NCBI RefSeq assembly: GCF_030272615.1
Contig: NC_081411.1
Span: 183,480,977-183,544,976 of the forward strand
DNA from: Cryptomeria japonica
Lineage: Eukaryota; Streptophyta; Pinopsida; Cupressales; Cupressaceae
Length of the DNA stretch: 64,000 nt
Reading direction: 5' to 3'
Positions 59,376 to 64,000 of this stretch are shown piece by piece. The notes below the pieces were generated by a model. The model did no database searches, was not told the DNA's origin, and saw only the letters and a program-made list of their open reading frames with translations. The first letter of the stretch is position 1. Every line of letters begins with the position of its first letter. The translations under genes and the position numbers were made by a program.

Positions 59376-61607
59376 CTAAGAAGGCTCCTCTGGCTCTACA
59401 TCCCATCGTGCCGCTGGACTCTCCTTGTACATAAGTGTCTTGCGGTCAATGAGACGGAAAGCACTGTGTACAGCCACAAGCTTCTCTGCTCTCTTAGAGG
59501 TAAGTCTGTTCCTCTTAAGAGAGTGGATGAAGCTATATGTAGACCAGTTCCTCTCAGCAGCTGAAGAACTGGAAACCTGGGATAGCAGACGGATGGCTAG
59601 AGTGGTGGTCAAAGATTTCGGGCCATGACATTTCCACCACAAAAGTGGGTCCTCCTGTGCCATAATGTCTATATCCATCTTTGCTGCATCTGAATAACCT
59701 CTAAGAGTGGCAAATCTTCCCCACTCAGTGCGCATTGTGCCGGCATCTCTGGAATCAAACATCTTCTCTATGCACCTAAAGAAACCTGCCTTCACCTCAT
59801 CATCCTCAATCGGTGTCGTTCTACCCGGTCTAGCCTTGTACCACTTAGGATTCAAGGCAAAGGCAGCCATATGCAAAGGAGTGTTCAACTTGTCCCATCT
59901 ACTCTGAATGATAGGCCGGATTTGCTCATTGTAGAATGCTAGAGAGGGGTCCTTCACTCGCACAGCAGCCCTCATCTGGCCAAGCATAGAGTCAATGCAC
60001 TCATACACCTCTCCAAGGTTAGGTGCATCCCCATCCCCATATCTGATCACCTGGAATACTGGAGAAATGATGGAGACAATGTATTTCGCATCAGTCCAAA
60101 ACACATCACTCTTCACTATCTCCTTCACCCTTCTCCCCTGCTCTGTCTTGGCCTCAGCCCACCTATTCCACTCATTAGTCATAACCATGAGTTGCAATGC
60201 CTCTTGCAACTCAATCATTCTCTCCAAGAGAATGAAATAGGATGCATATCTAGTCTCAACTGGTTTCAAGAACTCCTTCTTCGCGAAGGTCCTGAAGAGT
60301 GCATGTGAAATGTGGTGGTTGCAGATAAACATCTGCACATCTCTCGCATCGGTGACCACTCCTCTAATCCAGTCAATCTTCCCCATGTCCTTGAGTGCAT
60401 TGTTCATGGCATGCACACAACATGGGGTCCACCAAATGTGTCTATAGGCTGCCTCAACGAGTCTCCCTGCTGCTCTACACACATAGGCTACATCTGTCAC
60501 TACTTGGACCACATTTTGTGGCCCAACCTCCTCAATAGCCTCCCTGAGGACCTGAAACTGGAAATCAGCATCTTTACGATGCCCTGTACAATCAACTGCT
60601 CTAAGGAAGTATGGGCCCTCTGCACATGTGACCATGACGTTGATGAGTGGACGATGGCTAATGTTCGTCCACCCATCCATAACTATGCTGCACCCCGATG
60701 CCACCCAACATGCCTTCATCTTCTCCATCAAAATATTGATCTTGGAATAGCTTTTATCCAAGATCGAGGTCCTCATTTTCGTCTCCCCTGGTGGCACATA
60801 AGATGGTCCTCCCTTGGCCACCATATCTATCATCTTCCTATAATAAGGAGACCGTGAAACATGAAATGGAATGCCATTGGCAAAGAAGAAATTGCCAATG
60901 GATTCATCTATCTCATCTCTCAGCTGCACATTAAACATATCGGCAATGGGGTTGCTCTGTGGTGTATGCAACTTACGTTTCCCAGCCCTGGCAGCAGTAG
61001 AAGTGGAAGTAGATGGAGATCCAAACATCATTCCTCCCGCCTGCGAAGCATGATAAGTATGTGGCACTGGCACATTCTGGCTGTCGTGAAGTGATGCCCT
61101 AGCAAACAAAGTAGTAGGCATTGAAATATTTGTGTCGTCTGGAACCCCCCAAAGCCTGTTAAACTCAATTCTGTAATGTATATTTTTGGGTTCCTCCAAA
61201 AACTTACAATGTTTCACGCCTTTTCCTCTCCAAAATAGAAAGTGTGCATTCACCCTGCTAATGCTACCGAACCATTCTCTGTCACAAATATTGCACTTCC
61301 ACTTCCTTGTTCCCCCACTTGAATGTGATGCAATGCCTTGTACTGATATTTGTGAAGCAAACTGTTTTAGAGGAGACTTAGGATCAAAATGACCCCTAGC
61401 ATATGGTGCCAACAACTCTGAAGGGCAACCTGTACTAGCTGCTGCACTTGCCATAGAACTAGATTGGGCTTCAGGATCAGCCCCATGGTCACCCCCCTCA
61501 TTTTCAGGTTCAAATTTTGAATCATTCTCACTATGAGAATGGATTTCCATGTTATCTTCACTCGTGCCTTGGGAGCTCATTGTGAAATTTTCAAATTGAC
61601 ACTGCAT
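59376..61607 (-). CDS. hAT transposase
   Basis: An uninterrupted 743-codon frame. A BED-type zinc finger lies at about residues 103-135 (C105, C108, H122, C134). The catalytic core follows, with MDGWTN (D311), VVTDVA (D372) and the CCVHAMNNALKDMGK block at about 396-410. The C-terminal dimerisation region has WW, then SSSSAAERNWS at about 679-689 (E685) and RLTSKRAEKLV. D311, D372 and E685 fit the catalytic triad of hAT transposases, which cut and paste DNA with 8-bp duplications. The start at 61607 is the first methionine; a second at residue 10 is equally possible. The stop at 59376 is premature: the same frame continues for 37 acidic residues (DLDPQESSSSSEEE) to a stop at 59262. It could be an active, slightly truncated enzyme or a young pseudogene; no left terminal repeat was found. 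Confidence 0.9.
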   Translation of the reverse strand: MQCQFENFTMSSQGTSEDNMEIHSHSENDSKFEPENEGGDHGADPEAQSSSMASAAASTGCPSELLAPYARGHFDPKSPLKQFASQISVQGIASHSSGGTRKWKCNICDREWFGSISRVNAHFLFWRGKGVKHCKFLEEPKNIHYRIEFNRLWGVPDDTNISMPTTLFARASLHDSQNVPVPHTYHASQAGGMMFGSPSTSTSTAARAGKRKLHTPQSNPIADMFNVQLRDEIDESIGNFFFANGIPFHVSRSPYYRKMIDMVAKGGPSYVPPGETKMRTSILDKSYSKINILMEKMKACWVASGCSIVMDGWTNISHRPLINVMVTCAEGPYFLRAVDCTGHRKDADFQFQVLREAIEEVGPQNVVQVVTDVAYVCRAAGRLVEAAYRHIWWTPCCVHAMNNALKDMGKIDWIRGVVTDARDVQMFICNHHISHALFRTFAKKEFLKPVETRYASYFILLERMIELQEALQLMVMTNEWNRWAEAKTEQGRRVKEIVKSDVFWTDAKYIVSIISPVFQVIRYGDGDAPNLGEVYECIDSMLGQMRAAVRVKDPSLAFYNEQIRPIIQSRWDKLNTPLHMAAFALNPKWYKARPGRTTPIEDDEVKAGFFRCIEKMFDSRDAGTMRTEWGRFATLRGYSDAAKMDIDIMAQEDPLLWWKCHGPKSLTTTLAIRLLSQVSSSSAAERNWSTYSFIHSLKRNRLTSKRAEKLVAVHSAFRLIDRKTLMYKESPAARWDVEPEEPS

Positions 61608-61611
61608 TTCA

Positions 61612-61642
61612 CAAAATAAAAATAAAAATAAAAATAAAATCA
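61612..61642. repeat. (AAAAT)n simple repeat
   Basis: About five units of AAAATA just upstream of the transposase start. Confidence 0.7.
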
Positions 61643-61684
61643 GCCTTGTTTAACAATATATTTTTAAATTTTTTTCCTATTCAT

Positions 61685-61770
61685 CTCAAAATGAGATTTG
61701 ATGTTGAATCTTGAGGGCAAAATGATGAATCATTTTGCCCTCAAGATTCAACATCAAATCTCATTTTGAG
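61685..61770. other. Perfect 42-bp hairpin upstream of the hAT transposase
   Basis: The arms 61685-61726 and 61729-61770 are exact complements separated by two bases (GA). Outer arms CCTATTCAT and ATGAATAGG extend the fold with a 7-base bulge. It lies about 80 bp upstream of the transposase start codon, probably in its 5' untranslated region or promoter. Such a long perfect stem is either very young or maintained. Confidence 0.9.
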
Positions 61771-62179
61771 TCTTAAGATGAATAGGGAAAAAAAATTAAA
61801 AAAACCAAAAATGACATAGAACAATGAAAATCAGAAACTAAAACAAAAAAAAAACAAGAAGAAGTTGAAAAACCCTACCTTGTGCTTGAAAAATCTCTCC
61901 AAAATGTAGAAGAATCTTCTTCTTCCTCTTCTTCTTGCTTCTTCTAGCTCCTATCACGCTTGTAGTCACTTTTCTCACCCCTTCAATCAATCTTCTTCAA
62001 GCTGTTCCTCCTCTTCAAGCTGCTGGAAAAAAAATCAGTTTTGCATAATGAGAGTGAAATCCAAACTAAATATGTTTTTGTGTTGTTTTGGGGGGTAGGG
62101 TGGGGCCCACGTCCAATTAGGGTTACCCCTTAACCCCCCCCAAAAAGCACATGTCATAAAAAACTTAAAAAAAAAATAA

Positions 62180-62430
62180 AAAATGCGCTTTATTCGCGTG
62201 GGAACGCGGGAGACGCCTGGGCATCCCCCCGTCCCTCGAGAGACGCCTGGACGTGTCTTGAGGGACAGGGAGACGCCCAGACGTCTCCGCGTCGGGGACG
62301 TCTCCCCGTCCCGGCGGAGTTTGGGTGGCGGTGGCGGGACGGTGGGGGACGTCGCGTCCCCGTCCCCGCGTCCCCGAGACGTCTCTGATGGGGGGACACG
62401 CCCAAAAATGGGGGGGACGCGTCCCCGTGG
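62180..62430. other. CpG-dense block, probable hAT subterminal region
   Basis: GC- and CpG-rich sequence built from GGGACG, GAGACGTC and CGTCCCCG motifs on both strands, in otherwise AT-rich DNA. It lies upstream of the transposase and ends with GGGGACGCGTCCCCGTGG. I infer it is the 5' subterminal repeat region of the hAT element; no matching block was seen on the other side. Frames across it are composition artefacts. Confidence 0.55.
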
Positions 62431-62439
62431 TTCACTGAT

Positions 62440-63290
62440 TATAAGTGCCTTAATTTATGCGAATTTGCCTTAATCTCCCAAATGTGCTTTAATTGGCAAA
62501 TTTAGTGAAAGGCTATAGGCCAGCTTAAGAAATGTTAAAGCTTGATCAAGGCTTGAGGTATCTTAGGCATTAAAATGTTCAAAGTTTAGGTCTCTCCAAG
62601 GAGGCTTGCATGAATTTTTATCTAGGTTTGTTTGCTTCATTATTCAACATCCTTACAACTTGGATTTCCCATCTCCCATGTTCTTGCCATCATAATTTTG
62701 CAACTTGCCTTCAACTTAGCCTAAACAAGGTGAATAATAGTTGTTTTCAAGAATTTCATCCTGGACCCTTTGGAAGGGTCAAGAGCGATTTTCTTGATTA
62801 GGCCTTGAATACCTCCTTTTCTTCACTCCAAAATCCTCTGGAAGGCGAGCTTATGCTTGTTTTGGTCTAACAAAGCCTAGGATTTCAAATTTTAGCCTTT
62901 CACATGGGTAAATTAGGTGCAAATGGGAATTTCGCTCTGGACCCTTTGGAAGGGTCAGGAGCGAATTTCTTTGCTTGTAGCTCATTTTTCATCATTTCAA
63001 CTCCAATTCACCTCACAAGGCTAGGAAATAGTTCTCTTCTTTCATCCAATCCAAGTTTGATTTGATTCTACAAGGCAAAATAGGTGTTTTTAGGTTTTTC
63101 ACTCTGGACCCTTTGGAAGGGTCAAGAGCAAAAATCTTGTTTTAGGGCTATTTCGCCATCCTTTCAACTTCAAATCACCTTCAAGACTTAGAACACCTTG
63201 CCTCACTCCTCTCCAGGGTATAAAAACCAAAACCTTGACTTGATTTGCAAAGAAAGTAGGTGCTCTTAAGCAAGCTTGAAAAACTCGGAT
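62440..63290. repeat. H-like repeat sequence with GGACCCTTTGGAAGGGTC hairpins
   Basis: GGACCCTTTGGAAGGGTC occurs at 62763, 62939 and 63106 (spacings 176 and 167), each followed by AAGAGCGA or similar. Flanking CTC and GAGCGAA extend the stem in the second copy. The TTCGCTC motif links it to the H3 minisatellite. No gene. Confidence 0.55.
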
Positions 63291-63385
63291 TTTGCAATAA
63301 CTCGGCAAGGCCAAAAAATTTTTAAAACTCGGGACTCGCCAAAACTCGGCGAAAAACTCGGCAAAACTCGGCAACTTTATCGAAC
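63290..63385. repeat. ACTCGGC short repeats
   Basis: ACTCGGCAAAACTCGGCGAAAA-type units about eight times in 95 bp. Such motifs often form subterminal regions of plant DNA transposons; this may be the 3' end of the element carrying the frame at 63687. Confidence 0.45.
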
Positions 63386-63686
63386 ATTTGAAAATACATT
63401 TATTTTTTATATATAATTCAAAAACACACATTTACACCAAATTTGTATAACATATATGATTTCCATGATATATAAATCAAATTTTTTTGGTAATACATAG
63501 CAACAAATGCAAGTATCATAGCATAAACCAAAAACCAAGTGCAACATATGAATAAGAGTTCAATACGTATCAACGTATCATAGTGACAGACTCATAGAGT
63601 TATAGAGTCATAGACCACAAAACAAGAACCTCTGAAATTTTGATTACATATCAAGTTCAAAGTTTGGTATCAATGAAAATAAGAAA
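63386..63686. other. No gene seen
   Basis: About 300 AT-rich bases between the ACTCGGC repeats and the frame ending at 63687; probably the 3' untranslated end of that frame's element. Confidence 0.4.
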
Positions 63687-63920
63687 TCATAAATTGCGTC
63701 TACGACTAAAGCTCAAAACAGATTGTGGCCGCTGGGTGGGTGGTGCTGAAGTAGTGGCAACATCCTGAACACTAGCAGGTGCCTCTGCTGCATGATCAAC
63801 CTCCTGCTCCTCCTCACGTGCTGCCACTTCTGCATCCCATTCCTCTCCTGCCCTCTCCAACTCACTCAGCTGCTCATTAGTAAGGAATGGATCCAAATCA
63901 TTTGAAAATTTGAAATACTG
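63687..63920 (-). pseudogene. C-terminal exon of a possible transposase, cut by the window end
   Basis: The minus-strand frame ends at 63687. It reads DPFLTNEQLSELERAGEEWD, then an acidic stretch and a polar, alanine-rich tail (VQDVATTSAPPTQRPQS) with a final SRRRNL. The DPFLTNEQL...LE pattern resembles the C terminus of plant hAT transposases. The upstream boundary is unclear because inverted repeats begin at about 63900. This could also be the end of another kind of gene. Confidence 0.35.
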
Positions 63921-63927
63921 TGTAATG

Positions 63928-63986
63928 ATGACTGTGTAATACACAATCATTTGAAAATTTGAAATGATTGTGTATTACACAGTCAT
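63928..63986. other. 25-bp perfect inverted repeat
   Basis: ATGACTGTGTAATACACAAT (first 20 of 25 bases, 63928-63952) pairs with 63962-63986 around a 9-base loop. A 48-bp direct repeat of AATCATTTGAAAATTTGAAA (63897 and 63945) overlaps it. The structure continues past the window end. Confidence 0.8.
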
Positions 63987-64000
63987 TTGAAATGACTGTG

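Noticed and set aside
60312-60857. Plus-strand 181-codon frame
   Set aside because: Antisense shadow of the hAT transposase, without a domain.
62183-62473. Plus-strand 96-codon and minus-strand 81-codon arginine/proline-rich frames
   Set aside because: Composition artefacts of the CpG-dense block.
1-64000. tRNA, rRNA or organelle-derived segments
   Set aside because: No cloverleaf-like boxes, rRNA motifs or plastid genes were recognised by eye; a covariance-model search could still find small RNAs.

Overview
Plant nuclear DNA, AT-rich and dominated by nested retrotransposons. Plant LTR families with a TGGTATCAGAGC primer site, very long LTRs, multi-kilobase repeat-filled introns and a plant-type hAT transposase together suggest a large-genome gymnosperm such as a conifer. 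That assignment is an inference from style; no species marker was found. All coordinates were read by eye and boundaries marked 'about' are approximate.

Host gene. Four small minus-strand exons (A 36906-36983, B 29044-29078, C 28891-28946, D 15957-16055) have GT-AG borders and compatible phases. They encode a membrane segment, a two-CxxC zinc ribbon and a basic tail. The introns are about 7.8 kb, 97 bp and 12.8 kb. The first holds a solo copia-type LTR (29702-35950, TSD CTTAT) with a second LTR nested in it. The last holds a broken chromovirus-like Gypsy element (19208-26882), split by another nested LTR. The remaining exons at both ends were not found.

Family H. The recurring repeat is a giant LTR here called H. 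It starts TGTTGTGA, has a CCCCATT/AATGGGG hairpin just inside its 5' end and a TATA box about 0.8 kb from its 3' end. Three copies have TSD support, all on the minus strand: H1 21204-26799, H2 31083-35767 and H3 38507-58452. H2 carries a decayed frame of about 1000 codons inside the LTR. Truncated H-like copies fill much of 7.8-15.7 kb, and a related LTR on the plus strand (22812-25302) interrupts H1.

H3 is split by the best preserved element, a 16.3-kb minus-strand Gypsy element (39790-56135, TSD TGTAT) with LTRs of about 3.73 kb. Its gag-pol lies in one frame and reads gag, protease, RNase H, reverse transcriptase, RNase H, integrase. Both LTRs carry a fragment of a host phosphatidylserine decarboxylase gene. 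Each LTR has one private insertion (a solo LTR in the left, a LINE 3' end in the right), and the other LTR preserves the empty site.

Left edge (1-7760): a chromodomain remnant, a truncated LTR, and a non-autonomous element with a four-knuckle gag-like ORF plus a long decayed second ORF but no reverse transcriptase. Right edge (58.5-64 kb): LTR ends, a nearly intact hAT transposase with a 42-bp perfect hairpin upstream and a CpG-dense block beyond it, further H-like repeats, and the C-terminal part of a possible second transposase.
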